Below, one piece after another: positions 10,710 to 19,787 of a stretch of DNA of 64,000 nucleotides. The stretch covers positions 558,001 to 622,000 of the forward strand of contig JACRPA010000002.1 of assembly GCA_016214145.1 (NCBI GenBank), written 5' to 3'. Position 1 is the first letter of the stretch, and each line of letters begins with the position of its first letter. This DNA comes from Rhodocyclales bacterium (GTDB taxonomy: Bacteria > Pseudomonadota > Gammaproteobacteria > Burkholderiales > Rhodocyclaceae). Position numbers and translations under genes: made by a program. A model generated the notes under the pieces. That model was not told where the DNA came from. It saw nothing but the letters and a program-made list of their open reading frames with translations, and ran no database searches.

Positions 10710-11249
10710 ATGCAAAAAGCCACTGCACGCACCGTCAAGGCCCTGGAAGGCTTCATTTTCTGGAGCCGCTGGCTGCAAGCTCCCCTCTACCTTGGCTTGA
10801 TCGTCGCCCAGGGGGTGTACGTCTACCAGTTCATGCACGAACTGGCTGTCCTCGTCACCAAGGCCGGCAGCCTGAGCGAAGCCGAAGTCATGCTCATCGT
10901 GCTGGGCCTGATCGATGTGGTCATGATCGCCAATCTGCTCATCATGGTCATCATCGGCGGCTACGAGACCTTCGTCTCCAAGCTCGACCTGGAGGGCAAT
11001 CCGGACCAGCCGGAATGGCTCTCGCACGTCAACGCCGGGGTGCTCAAGGTCAAGCTGGCCGTGGCGCTGATCAGCATTTCCTCGATCCATCTGCTGCGCA
11101 CTTTCATCAATGCCTCGCAGGTGGAAGATCGCGTCATCGTCACGCAGATCGCCATCCACGCTTCCTTCCTGGTTTCCGCCCTCGCCATCGCCTGGACGGA
11201 CAAGGTCATGATGCAGACGCTGGCCATCAGCAGCCATAGCAAACACTGA
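10710..11249 (+). CDS. UPF0114 (YqhA-like) membrane protein
   Basis: A 179-residue membrane protein of the UPF0114/TIGR00645 family, with about four hydrophobic helices and the family opening LEGFIFWSRWLQAPLYLGL. The function of the family is unknown. I chose ATG 10710 (MQKATARTV) because it places the conserved helix at the usual N-terminal position; upstream ATGs at 10566 and 10665 would add non-conserved residues, and no start here has a clear Shine-Dalgarno. Fumarase follows after 12 bases, so the two are likely co-transcribed. The gene is divergent from acs. Confidence 0.87.
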   Translation: MQKATARTVKALEGFIFWSRWLQAPLYLGLIVAQGVYVYQFMHELAVLVTKAGSLSEAEVMLIVLGLIDVVMIANLLIMVIIGGYETFVSKLDLEGNPDQPEWLSHVNAGVLKVKLAVALISISSIHLLRTFINASQVEDRVIVTQIAIHASFLVSALAIAWTDKVMMQTLAISSHSKH

Positions 11250-11261
11250 AACGGAACGCCC

Positions 11262-12779
11262 ATGAGCCAGCCCATCCGCCAGGAAGACTTCATCCAGAGC
11301 ATCGCCGACGCCTTCCAGTACATCAGTTACTACCATCCGACCGACTACATCAAGGCCCTCGCCGCCGCCTATGAACGTGAGCAGAGCCCGGCCGCCAAGG
11401 ACGCCATCGCCCAGATCCTCATCAACTCGCGCATGTGCGCCGAGGGCCATCGCCCGATCTGCCAGGACACAGGCATCGCCGTGGTCTTCCTCAAGGTCGG
11501 CATGAACGCCCGGTGGGATGCCGCGATGAGCGTGCAGGAGATGGTCGACGAAGGGGTGCGCCGCGCCTACAACAACCCGGACAACAAGCTGCGCGCCTCC
11601 GTGCTGCTCGATCCGGCCGGCGCGCGCAGGAATTCGAAGGACAATACGCCGGCCGTGGTGCACACCGAGATCGTGCCGGGAGACCATGTCGAGGTGATCT
11701 GCGCGGCCAAGGGCGGCGGCTCGGAGAACAAGGCCAAGTTCGCCATGCTGAATCCCTCCGATTCCATCGTCGACTGGATCATCAAGACCGTCCCGACCAT
11801 GGGCGCCGGCTGGTGCCCGCCCGGCATCCTCGGCATCGGCATCGGCGGCACGCCGGAGAAGGCCATGCTGCTGGCCAAGGAATCATTGATGGCGCCGGTG
11901 GATATCCACGAACTGATCGCGCGTGGCCCGAAGAATCGCGCCGAGGAACTGCGCCTGGAGCTCCACGAGAAGGTCAATGCCCTGGGCATCGGCGCCCAGG
12001 GCCTGGGCGGCCTCACCACCGTGCTCGATGTCAAGGTGCTGGATTACCCGACCCACGCCGCCTCGCTGCCGGTGGCGATGATCCCCAACTGCGCCGCCAC
12101 CCGCCATGCCCATTTCCATCTCGACGGTTCCGGCCCGGCGAAGCTGGATCCGCCCAGCCTCGATGACTGGCCGAAGCTCGCCTACGACGCCAGCAAGGGC
12201 AAGCGTGTCAATCTCGACACGGTCACGCGCGAGGATGTGGCGAGCTGGCAGCCGGGCGATGTCCTGCTCCTGAACGGCATGCTGCTCACCGGCCGCGACG
12301 CCGCCCACAAGCGCATGATCGACATGCTGAACAAGGGCGAGAAGCTGCCGGTGGACTTCACCAACCGCTTCATCTACTACGTCGGCCCGGTCGACCCGGT
12401 GCGCGACGAGGTGGTGGGCCCCGCCGGCCCCACCACCGCCACCCGCATGGACAAGTTCACCCGACAGATGCTGGAACAGACGGGACTGCTCGGCATGGTC
12501 GGCAAGGCCGAGCGCGGCCCGGCCGCCATCGAGGCGATCCGCGACAACAAGGCGGTGTACCTGATGGCCGTCGGCGGCGCCGCCTACCTGGTGTCGAAGG
12601 CCATCCGCGCCGCACGCGTGGCGGCCTTCGCCGATCTCGGCATGGAAGCAATCTACGAGTTCGAGGTGAAGGACATGCCGGTCACCGTGGCGGTGGACTC
12701 CAAAGGCACGTCTGTGCACCAGACCGGCCCGCGGGAGTGGCAGGCCCGGATCGGCAAGATCCCGGTGGCGAAGGGCTGA
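11262..12779 (+). CDS. fumA: Class I (iron-sulfur) fumarate hydratase
   Basis: A 505-residue protein that fuses the alpha and beta regions of class I fumarases, which interconvert fumarate and malate with an oxygen-labile [4Fe-4S] cluster. Visible motifs: HRPICQDTGIAVVF (cluster cysteine), AKGGGSENK, GWCPPGILGIGIGGTPEKA, IPNCAATRHAHFHL (second cysteine region) and YYVGPVDPVRDEVVGPAGP. The FumA-type name is by family; a tartrate dehydratase-like role cannot be excluded but the length and fusion favour fumarase. The start ATG 11262 is preceded by AACGGAACGCCC. Confidence 0.93.
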   Translation: MSQPIRQEDFIQSIADAFQYISYYHPTDYIKALAAAYEREQSPAAKDAIAQILINSRMCAEGHRPICQDTGIAVVFLKVGMNARWDAAMSVQEMVDEGVRRAYNNPDNKLRASVLLDPAGARRNSKDNTPAVVHTEIVPGDHVEVICAAKGGGSENKAKFAMLNPSDSIVDWIIKTVPTMGAGWCPPGILGIGIGGTPEKAMLLAKESLMAPVDIHELIARGPKNRAEELRLELHEKVNALGIGAQGLGGLTTVLDVKVLDYPTHAASLPVAMIPNCAATRHAHFHLDGSGPAKLDPPSLDDWPKLAYDASKGKRVNLDTVTREDVASWQPGDVLLLNGMLLTGRDAAHKRMIDMLNKGEKLPVDFTNRFIYYVGPVDPVRDEVVGPAGPTTATRMDKFTRQMLEQTGLLGMVGKAERGPAAIEAIRDNKAVYLMAVGGAAYLVSKAIRAARVAAFADLGMEAIYEFEVKDMPVTVAVDSKGTSVHQTGPREWQARIGKIPVAKG

Positions 12780-12782
12780 GGG

Positions 12783-13919
12783 CTAGGGCTGAAAGTCCTC
12801 AGCTAGCTTCTTCAGCCTGGCTTCGGCACTGTCCACGCTCATGCCGAGCCTGAGCTCCGCATCGATGAGCTTGAGCAGGGGCATCAGCTGCGCCGCGATG
12901 ACCGCCAGATGCGGCTTGACGCCATTGACATCGCCCGTATGCAGCAAGGCCATGGCGTCCTCGACACCCAGCCCGGGCAACGGCGCCTCGGCGGTCGCTG
13001 CCGGCCCGATCGGCTCGGCGGACATCTCCTCCTCCTGCACCGCCCGGCCTTCGGCCAGTTGCAGCAGATGGGTCATGGTCTGCCATTCGTCGTCCCGGCT
13101 GTTGGCCAGGCCGAATTTCAGGCCGACCTCGACCCGCTCGCCGCGATAGCTGATCGTGGCGTTGCGGATGATCTGGTCCAGGCGGTTGGCGAAGGCGCGC
13201 GCATCCTCCAGGCCGATGCCGGGGCAGACCACGGTGAACTGCGCCGGGCCGGTCTGCGAAACGGTGTCTTCCAGCCGCACCCGCTTGGACAGCACAGTGC
13301 GAAACTGCTGGATGAGCTGATCGCCGATGGGACGGCCCAGCTTGCCGACCAGGGCGTCGAAGCGATCGATTTCCACCACGATGACGCTGATTTCGCTGCC
13401 GTGCCGCTGCGCCAGCGCCAGCGCCTGCCGGCCCTGCTGCTTGAGGTATTCCTCGGTGGAGAGCCCCGACTCCGGGTCGACCATGACCTGCTTGGCCATC
13501 GCATCGAGTTCGCTGCGCGTCTGCGCCAGCCTGACCAGCGCGTCGAGACGGGCGAGCAGTTCGGCCGTGCCGATGCCCTTGGTGATGAAATCCGTCGCGC
13601 CGCATTCCTTGGCGCGATTGCGCGCCGACTCGTCCTCGTCGCCGGAAATCATGATGACCGGCATCTCGCGGATTCGGGCGATTTGCGATTCACGTACGCG
13701 TTTGAGGAGACCGTAACCGTCCAGCTTGGGCATGGTGAGGTCGGAGATCAGCACCTGGACGCTCGGATCGAGCATCAGCGTCTGCCAGCCAGCCTCTCCG
13801 TCACCCTCCTCCCGCACGTCGAACCGCCCCTTGATGAGCTTGATGATGGTCGCGCGCACCATGCGCGAATCATCGACGATTAAAACGCGCGGCAGAATGG
13901 GAACAGCGGCTTCGCTCAT
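12783..13919 (-). CDS. Response regulator with degenerate GGDEF-like domain
   Basis: A 378-residue protein. The receiver (about 10-130) has the acidic pair in RVLIVDDSRMV, a phospho-acceptor in VLISDLTMPKLDG and the Lys in FITKG. The second domain (about 150-310) has the GGDEF-family fold pattern, but the catalytic loop reads SQTGPAQFTVV instead of RxGGDEF, so it should not make c-di-GMP. A C-terminal helical tail (330-378) is unassigned. It may be a c-di-GMP or GTP sensor, or a scaffold. ATG 13919 is used because the upstream extension overlaps acuI. The gene is convergent with fumarase, 3 bases apart. Confidence 0.85.
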   Translation of the reverse strand: MSEAAVPILPRVLIVDDSRMVRATIIKLIKGRFDVREEGDGEAGWQTLMLDPSVQVLISDLTMPKLDGYGLLKRVRESQIARIREMPVIMISGDEDESARNRAKECGATDFITKGIGTAELLARLDALVRLAQTRSELDAMAKQVMVDPESGLSTEEYLKQQGRQALALAQRHGSEISVIVVEIDRFDALVGKLGRPIGDQLIQQFRTVLSKRVRLEDTVSQTGPAQFTVVCPGIGLEDARAFANRLDQIIRNATISYRGERVEVGLKFGLANSRDDEWQTMTHLLQLAEGRAVQEEEMSAEPIGPAATAEAPLPGLGVEDAMALLHTGDVNGVKPHLAVIAAQLMPLLKLIDAELRLGMSVDSAEARLKKLAEDFQP

Positions 13920-13929
13920 AACATTTCGT

Positions 13930-14922
13930 TCAGCCGGAGCAGGTAACCACGACGCGGCCGTGCGCCTGGCCCTTGATGAATTCGTCGAATACCGGCGGCA
14001 GGTCGGCAAGCTTGACGGTGCGGGTCATGCCGGCCAGGTGTGCCGGCCGCATGTCGCCGGCGAGGCGCTCCCACACCTTGCGGCGCAGGGGCATGGCGGT
14101 GTAGCCGGAATCGATGCCGAGCAGGCTGGCGCCGCGCAGGATGAAGGGCGCCACCGTGGTGTTGAGGCTCATGCTCGCCGCCAATCCGATGCTGGCGATG
14201 ACGCCATTCTGCTGCATGTTGCTGGCCATCCAGGCCAGCACGTCGCCGCCGAGGTTGTCCACGGCGCCGGCCCACAGCGTCTTGTCGAGCGGCTTGATCT
14301 TGGTGAGGTCGAGACTGGAGCGCAACATCACTTCCCTGGCGCCCAGTCCCTTCAGGTAATCCGCCTGGCTTTCCTTGCCGGTGAGCGCCACGACCTCGTA
14401 GCCCAGCCGCGACAGGATATCGATGGCGATGCTGCCGACGCCGCCGGTGGCGCCGCTGACGATGACCCGGCCGTTGGCCGGCTTCAGGCCGTTTTCCTCC
14501 ATGCGCACCACACCCAGCGCCGCGGTATAGCCGGCGGTGCCCAGCGCCATCGATTCGAACAGGGACATGCCCTTGGGCAGCGGCACTACCCAGTCGGCCG
14601 GCACGCGGCCGTACTCGGCATAGCCGCCATGATGCGCCACGCCGATGTCGTAGCTGGTGGCGATGACCTCGTCGCCCTCCTTGAAGCGGGCATCGGTGCT
14701 CTTCGCTACGGTGCCGGCCATGTCGATGCCGCCCACGCAGGGATAGCGTCGGATGATACGGCCGGCGCCGGTGGCGGCCAGGGCATCCTTGTAGTTGACG
14801 CTTGAATAGGCGATCTTGATCGTCACCTCGCCCTTGTCAAACTGGTCTTCGTTGAGTTGGGTGAAACCGGCGACGGTCTTGCCGTCCTTCTGCTCGATCA
14901 GATAGGCCTTGAAGGGGTTCAT
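13930..14922 (-). CDS. acuI: Acrylyl-CoA reductase-like MDR oxidoreductase (AcuI/YhdH)
   Basis: A 330-residue medium-chain reductase of the YhdH/AcuI group, which reduces acrylyl-CoA to propionyl-CoA with NADPH. Motifs: AYSSVNYKDALAATG, YPCVGGIDMAGTV, the nucleotide-binding loop VSGATGGVGSIAIDIL and the C-terminal GRVVVTC. Start ATG 14922 has AGGAG close upstream on the minus strand. It is followed after 10 bases by the response regulator gene. The true substrate may be another enoyl compound, as the family is broad. Confidence 0.9.
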   Translation of the reverse strand: MNPFKAYLIEQKDGKTVAGFTQLNEDQFDKGEVTIKIAYSSVNYKDALAATGAGRIIRRYPCVGGIDMAGTVAKSTDARFKEGDEVIATSYDIGVAHHGGYAEYGRVPADWVVPLPKGMSLFESMALGTAGYTAALGVVRMEENGLKPANGRVIVSGATGGVGSIAIDILSRLGYEVVALTGKESQADYLKGLGAREVMLRSSLDLTKIKPLDKTLWAGAVDNLGGDVLAWMASNMQQNGVIASIGLAASMSLNTTVAPFILRGASLLGIDSGYTAMPLRRKVWERLAGDMRPAHLAGMTRTVKLADLPPVFDEFIKGQAHGRVVVTCSG

Positions 14923-15093
14923 GGGGGGCTCCTGTTGTGTTACACGCCAGCACAAAACTCGATGATGGTTGAATCGATTATACCCAATTGTGTCATGACT
15001 TTCCGTTATCCTTCAGAAGCCTGCCATTCCTTCTTCAAGTCGAAACGCATATTCGACTTTACAAGCGCAATCCTCCCGTCTATAGTCAAGCCC

Positions 15094-15609
15094 ATGAATT
15101 TTCGACACATTGCCTTTGGCCTGTGTTTCCTGGCTGCGACTTCCGTTTGCAACGCCGCCGAGGATTACCCCGCCGAGAAGGAACAATCCCTCTTCGGCCG
15201 CTATGCATCGAATGCCCAGGAACTGGTGGTGCGCGCCCTGACCTTCGTCGGAGTGAATTATCGGCGCGGGGGCGAATCTCCTGAAACCGGATTTGACTGC
15301 AGCGGTCTGGTTCGCCATGTCTTCCGGGAAAGTCTGGGCTTGATACTGCCGCGCACCTCGCGCGACATCAGCCGGGTTGGGGAAACCGTACAGCGCGACG
15401 AACTGCAACCGGGCGATCTCGTATTCTTCAACACCTTGCGGCGCGGCTTCTCGCATGTCGGCATCTATCTGGGCGAGCACCGCTTCGTGCATGCTCCCGC
15501 CTCGGGAGGCGAGGTGCGGGTGGAAGACATGCGGCAGAGCTACTGGACCAAGCGCTTCAACGGCGCCCGCCGCATCGCCGCGGCAGAGCCCGAGAGCGCC
15601 GCCAATTAA
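15094..15609 (+). CDS. NlpC/P60 family secreted peptidase
   Basis: A 171-residue protein with a signal peptide (about residues 1-20, FGLCFLAATSVCNA) and an NlpC/P60 domain. The catalytic Cys is in FDCSGLVRHVF and the His in GFSHVGIYLG, with HRFVHAP downstream. Such enzymes cleave peptidoglycan stem peptides, probably in the periplasm. ATG 15094 is chosen because it gives a clean signal peptide; the frame extends upstream without support. Its stop overlaps the stop of the convergent patatin gene. Confidence 0.92.
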   Translation: MNFRHIAFGLCFLAATSVCNAAEDYPAEKEQSLFGRYASNAQELVVRALTFVGVNYRRGGESPETGFDCSGLVRHVFRESLGLILPRTSRDISRVGETVQRDELQPGDLVFFNTLRRGFSHVGIYLGEHRFVHAPASGGEVRVEDMRQSYWTKRFNGARRIAAAEPESAAN

Positions 15610-16466
15610 CGTTCCCTGATTCGCGCCAGTTTGGCGCGCAAGTCCGGCAACACCGCCGCCACTGCCTTCTCTCCTTCCAGCACCGCCAGGTGCCTTGCCT
15701 GGAAATCCGTCGCCTTTATCTCTGGCGTATTTGGCCGGATGACGATATCCGCTTCCGCCAGTTCGTACCTGCTGATCGACTGGCCCATGATGGTGAAAGT
15801 CTGCAGCAGGACGTCTATTGCGCTTTGGGTCTTTCCGTATTGCGGCCTGGCCGAAATATCCACGGCAATGACGAAATCCGCCCCCAGGCTCTTCGCAGCC
15901 CGCACCGGCACAGGGGACACCAGTCCCCCATCTACGTATTCCCGTCCATTGATCGCCACCGGCTGAAACACGCCCGGCACGCTGCTGGAAGCACGCACCG
16001 CCATGCCGGCATTGCCCGTGCGAAACACGATGGATTCCCCGCTGGCCAGATCCGTCGCCACCACCCCGAACGGCTTGGCAAGCTTCTCCAGCGGCTTGTT
16101 GCCAAGGCTCTTGTTGATGAAGCCCTGCAGCGCTTCGCCCTTGATGACGCCGCGATCGGGCAGCGTCCAGTCGGAAACCTGATTCTCTTCCATCTGCAGC
16201 GCGACCTTCTGCAATGCGAAACCGCTGTAGCCACCGGCATACAGGGCACCGACCACCGAGCCGGCGCTGGTGCCGACCACGATCTCCGGCTCGATGCCCT
16301 GTGCTTCCAGGGCCTTGATCACGCCGATATGGGCAAAGCCGCGGGCTGCGCCGCCGCCCAGCGCCAGGGCGATCTTCGGCGCCGGCTTGGCCTGGGCAAC
16401 CGGCTTGGGTTGCAGGGCGCATGCCGACAGCAGCAAGGCCGGAATAAGCAGCAGGATGCGAGACAT
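15606..16466 (-). CDS. Patatin-like phospholipase lipoprotein (RssA-like)
   Basis: A 286-residue patatin-family hydrolase. The N-terminus is a lipoprotein signal with lipobox LLSAC (Cys at about 16). The oxyanion loop GGGAARG, nucleophile elbow GTSAG and catalytic Asp in DGGLVSPVPV form the Ser-Asp dyad of patatins. It likely acts on lipids from the inner face of an envelope membrane; the substrate is unknown. The family includes E. coli RssA, but RssA is not a lipoprotein, so I leave the symbol blank. It is divergent from the iron-binding protein gene. Confidence 0.9.
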   Translation of the reverse strand: MSRILLLIPALLLSACALQPKPVAQAKPAPKIALALGGGAARGFAHIGVIKALEAQGIEPEIVVGTSAGSVVGALYAGGYSGFALQKVALQMEENQVSDWTLPDRGVIKGEALQGFINKSLGNKPLEKLAKPFGVVATDLASGESIVFRTGNAGMAVRASSSVPGVFQPVAINGREYVDGGLVSPVPVRAAKSLGADFVIAVDISARPQYGKTQSAIDVLLQTFTIMGQSISRYELAEADIVIRPNTPEIKATDFQARHLAVLEGEKAVAAVLPDLRAKLARIRER

Positions 16467-16528
16467 GGATACCTTCCCCGGAAAGAGTCGGGCGGATTCT
16501 AGCCGAAGTTGCTTGCTATCCCATTGCT

Positions 16529-16547
16529 AATGCGAATGATTTGCATT
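16529..16547 (+). promoter_or_regulatory. Fur-box-like palindrome upstream of fbpA
   Basis: AATGCGAAT-G-ATTTGCATT is a 9-1-9 palindrome with one mismatch, typical of Fur sites. It overlaps the -35 region of the promoter below, so iron-loaded Fur would block transcription. Inferred from pattern and from the iron-transport gene downstream. Confidence 0.65.
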
Positions 16548-16569
16548 TGATAAGTATTCTTGCTAGGAT
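16541..16569 (+). promoter_or_regulatory. Sigma70-type promoter of fbpA
   Basis: TTGCAT (16541-16546), a 17-base spacer, then TAGGAT (16564-16569). The -35 lies within the Fur-like palindrome. Translation starts at 16601. Confidence 0.6.
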
Positions 16570-16600
16570 TCCTTCATTACAACCGTACAACGGAGCCACC

Positions 16601-17617
16601 ATGCAGTCGATTCACCCATACCTGCTCCTCATTGCAACTGCCTGCGCGATGCCCGCGCTCGCCCAGGAGAAAGTGCTCAACCTGTATTCGGCGCGCCACT
16701 ATCAAACGGACGAGGCGCTGTACACGAACTTCACCCGGCAGACAGGGATCAAGATCAACCGCATCGAGGGCAAGGAAGACGAACTGCTCGAACGCATCAG
16801 GAACGAGGGTGCCAACAGCCCGGCGGACATCTTCATCACGGTGGATGCCGCCCGCCTGGCGCAGGCCGATGCGCTCGGCCTGTTCGCACCGGTGAAATCG
16901 AGAACGCTGGAAGAGCGCATCCCCGGAAATCTGCGCTCGACAGACTGGTTCGCCTTCTCCACCCGCGCCCGTGTCATCATTTACAACAAGGCCGCAGTCA
17001 ATGCCGCGGACGTGCAGAACTACGAGGATCTGGCCGACCCGAAGCTGAAGGGCAAGGTCTGCGTTCGCTCAGGCGCCCACCCCTACAACCTCTCGCTCGG
17101 TTCCGCCCTGATCCATCATCTGGGCGAGCAGAAGACCGAGGAATGGGCAAAAGGCCTGGTCGCCAATTTCGCCCGCGCGCCGAAAGGCGGCGACACCGAC
17201 CAGATCAAGGCGGTCTCCGCCGGCGAATGCGGCGTATCGATCTCCAACACCTATTACATCGCCCGCCTGCTGCGCTCGGAAAAGCCGGAGGACAAAAAAG
17301 CGATGGAGAAGATCGGCGTCGTCTGGCCCAACCAGAAGAGCTTCGGCACGCACATCAACATTTCCGGCGGCGGCATGCTGAAGACCGCCCCGCACAAGGA
17401 AGCCGCCGTGAAATTCCTCGAATACCTGGCGAGCGACGAGGCGCAGGCCTACTTCGCCAACGGCAACAACGAATGGCCGGTCGTGAAAACCGTCAACGCC
17501 CGCAATCCCGCGCTGGAATCCCTCGGCCAGTTCAAGCCGGACAGCCTCAACGTCGGCATCCTGTCGGCAAACACCGCGCTGGCGCAGAAGGTTTTCGATC
17601 GCGCCGGCTGGCGGTAG
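16601..17617 (+). CDS. fbpA: Iron(III) ABC transporter periplasmic binding protein
   Basis: A 338-residue periplasmic ferric-binding protein of the FbpA/AfuA/FutA class. A signal peptide (about 1-21, ending PALA) precedes EKVLNLYSARHYQTDEALY. The paired tyrosines in SNTYYIARLL match the Fe(III)-ligand tyrosines of FbpA. GTG/ATG choice: ATG 16601 with CGGAG upstream. It has its own Fur-like promoter and a strong terminator, so it is transcribed separately from fbpB and fbpC, which lie further downstream and are divergent from each other. Confidence 0.93.
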   Translation: MQSIHPYLLLIATACAMPALAQEKVLNLYSARHYQTDEALYTNFTRQTGIKINRIEGKEDELLERIRNEGANSPADIFITVDAARLAQADALGLFAPVKSRTLEERIPGNLRSTDWFAFSTRARVIIYNKAAVNAADVQNYEDLADPKLKGKVCVRSGAHPYNLSLGSALIHHLGEQKTEEWAKGLVANFARAPKGGDTDQIKAVSAGECGVSISNTYYIARLLRSEKPEDKKAMEKIGVVWPNQKSFGTHINISGGGMLKTAPHKEAAVKFLEYLASDEAQAYFANGNNEWPVVKTVNARNPALESLGQFKPDSLNVGILSANTALAQKVFDRAGWR

Positions 17618-17629
17618 GAAGTCGTCCTA

Positions 17630-17670
17630 CAAGAAAACCGGGTGTTTGAACCGCCCGGTTTTCTTGTCTT
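17630..17670 (+). terminator. Terminator after fbpA
   Basis: A perfect 13-bp stem: CAAGAAAACCGGG (17630-17642) pairs with CCCGGTTTTCTTG (17654-17666), followed by TCTTTG. The A/T-rich arms would also work on the opposite strand. Confidence 0.8.
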
Positions 17671-17837
17671 TGTCGAAACGACTTGAAGCAAGTAAAGCAA
17701 CTTGCTGATTACACGGCAGTGTAAATGCAACTGCTTGAGCCGATTGAAAAATTTTAGAAGGAAAAGCCTAGAACCGACTCATGCCGGTAACAATCTCAGC
17801 CGTTAATGCATTCACAAGGACAACATGGAGATTGGCC

Positions 17838-18032
17838 ATGACTGCGACGGCTCACGGCAAGGTCATGAAGGTGACGGCACCGACTTTCCACGACGAAGCC
17901 TTGTGGCGTAAACGGGGTTCGAAGTGGACTTGCATCAGCGCCGGACCGGTGCTGCACTGGATGATCGGCAAGCCTTACCATGAAGTTTCCCGCTACATCG
18001 AGCGCAAGGGCTGGCGGGTAATCTGGGGCTAG
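17838..18032 (+). CDS. Small conserved-looking hypothetical protein
   Basis: A 64-residue protein with no recognised family. It is rich in Trp and His (WRKRGSKWTCISAG, LHWMIGKPYHEVSRYI, GWRVIWG) and has no signal peptide or membrane helix. ATG 17838 is preceded by TGGAG at a good distance; an ATG at 17781 would add 19 residues without a Shine-Dalgarno. It sits between fbpA and fbpB in an iron-regulated neighbourhood. The stop overlaps the end of convergent fbpB by 4 bases. It could be missing from automated annotation because of its size. Confidence 0.6.
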   Translation: MTATAHGKVMKVTAPTFHDEALWRKRGSKWTCISAGPVLHWMIGKPYHEVSRYIERKGWRVIWG

Positions 18033-19714
18033 CACCCCGAAGTTTGCGTAGATCCCCCGGCAATCTGCCGCGACACCGCAATCAGCGGCAGGATGCCGAC
18101 GGCGACGATCGCCAGCGCGGCTGTCGAAGCTTCCGCCAGCCGCTCATCCGATGCCAGCGTGTAGGCCTGAGTCGCCAGCGTATCGAAGTTGAAGGGACGC
18201 ATTACCAGCGTCGCCGGCAATTCCTTCATCACATCCACGAATACCAGCAATCCCGCCGTCAACAGGCTGCCGCGCAGCAGCGGCAGGTGCACGCAAAGGA
18301 GCGTCGCGCCCTGCCCCAGCCCGAGCGAACGGGCCGCGTCATCCATGCTCGGCGTGATCTTGCCCAGGCTCGCCTCCACCGCCTGCAGGGCGATGGCGAG
18401 AAAGCGCACGAGATAGGCATACACCAGCGCGGCGATGCCCCCGGTGATCAACAGCCCGGGATTGGCGCCCGCCCAGGAAGCGATCCAGCCGGCCAGCCAG
18501 TTGTCCAGACGCGTCACCGGGATCAGTACGCCGACGGCAATCACCGACCCCGGCACGGCATAGCCCAGGCCAACGACGCGGTTCATCAGATGCGGCCAGC
18601 GCGAACGGGACATCCGTGCGGCGTAGGCGAGCAGGACGGCGAATCCAACCGCCAGCAGCGCGGTCAGCGCCGCCAGCGTGAAGCTGTTGCCGGCCAGTTG
18701 CGCGAAGCGCGCGCCGAACTGGGCGTCACCCTCGCTCAATGCCATTTTCAGCAGGATGCCGGCCGGCACGAGAAATCCGAGCAGCAGCGGGACGGCGCAG
18801 GAGAGCATCGCTCCAGCCGCCCTGAAGCCGGACAGCCGGCGTCCCGGATGCGGCCGGTTGCGCCCGGTGGTGTTGTGGAAGCGCGCGCGGCCGCGGCTCA
18901 TGCGCTCCAGCATCAGCACCAGCACGACGAAACCGAGCAGCGCCGCGGAAAGCTGGGCGGCCGCGGCGCGGTCGCCCAGAGAGAACCATGCATGGTAGAT
19001 GCCAGTGGTGAAGGTCTGCACCGCGAAGTAGGCCACGGTGCCGTAATCGGCCAGCGTCTCCATCAAGGCCAGTGCGGCGCCGGCCGCCACGGCCGGCCGC
19101 GCCAGCGGCAGCGAGATGCGGAAGAAGCTGCCCCAGGCGCCCAGGCCGAGGGAACGGCCGGCTTCCAGCATGCCGCTCGCCCGCTCCAGAAAGGCGGTGC
19201 GCGCCAGCAGATAAACGTAGGGGTACAGGACAAAGATGAACATGGCGACGGCGCCGCCTAGCGTGCGCACGTCGGGAAACCAGTAATCCCCCTTCTGCCA
19301 ACCGAAGCTCTCGCGCAGCCCGCTCTGCACCGGGCCGACGAACTGCAGCAGGTCGGTATAGGTATAAGCCATGACATAAGCCGGCACGGCCAGCGGCAGC
19401 ACCAGCGCCCACTCGAAGGCCCGCCGGCCGGGAAAATCGTGCATGGTGACCAGCCATGCGGTGGAAACGCCGACGACGATCACGCCGCAGCCCACGCCGA
19501 GGCACAGCCACAGGGTGTTGGCGACATAGTCGGGCAATACGGTGGCCGCCAGATGCGACCAGGTGCCGCCGGTGCCGCCGGCGAACAGGTTGGCCCAGAC
19601 GCTGGCGATGGGCGCCGCCGTCAGGACGGCAATGACAAGCGCCGCCAGGGCGAGCGCGCTCAGGCTGCGGAAAACCGGACGGGATGGCAATGAAGTTATC
19701 GTGGTGGTCTGCAT
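18029..19714 (-). CDS. fbpB: Iron(III) ABC transporter permease
   Basis: A fused double permease of about 561 residues with some 12 membrane helices. Both halves carry the EAA-type loop that docks the ATPase: EAGRSLGLGAWGSFF and DAARSLGLGQGATLL. This is the FbpB/SfuB layout for Fe(III) import. I prefer ATG 19714 (MQTTTITS) because ATG 19747 lies inside the Fur-like box; neither start has a clear Shine-Dalgarno. The gene is divergent from fbpC instead of preceding it, unlike classical fbpABC operons. Confidence 0.9.
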   Translation of the reverse strand: MQTTTITSLPSRPVFRSLSALALAALVIAVLTAAPIASVWANLFAGGTGGTWSHLAATVLPDYVANTLWLCLGVGCGVIVVGVSTAWLVTMHDFPGRRAFEWALVLPLAVPAYVMAYTYTDLLQFVGPVQSGLRESFGWQKGDYWFPDVRTLGGAVAMFIFVLYPYVYLLARTAFLERASGMLEAGRSLGLGAWGSFFRISLPLARPAVAAGAALALMETLADYGTVAYFAVQTFTTGIYHAWFSLGDRAAAAQLSAALLGFVVLVLMLERMSRGRARFHNTTGRNRPHPGRRLSGFRAAGAMLSCAVPLLLGFLVPAGILLKMALSEGDAQFGARFAQLAGNSFTLAALTALLAVGFAVLLAYAARMSRSRWPHLMNRVVGLGYAVPGSVIAVGVLIPVTRLDNWLAGWIASWAGANPGLLITGGIAALVYAYLVRFLAIALQAVEASLGKITPSMDDAARSLGLGQGATLLCVHLPLLRGSLLTAGLLVFVDVMKELPATLVMRPFNFDTLATQAYTLASDERLAEASTAALAIVAVGILPLIAVSRQIAGGSTQTSGC

Positions 19715-19744
19715 TGGGGTCGTGCGTCGGGCCGCTGCCTGAAG

Positions 19745-19763
19745 CATAATGAGAATTGTAATT
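19745..19763. promoter_or_regulatory. Fur-box-like site between fbpB and fbpC
   Basis: The 19-base stretch starting CATAATGAGAATT matches the Fur consensus at about 13 of 19 positions. It lies in the short divergent region between the two start codons, so one site could control both genes. Confidence 0.6.
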
Positions 19764-19787
19764 GATTGTGATTGTCAGGCTACAACC

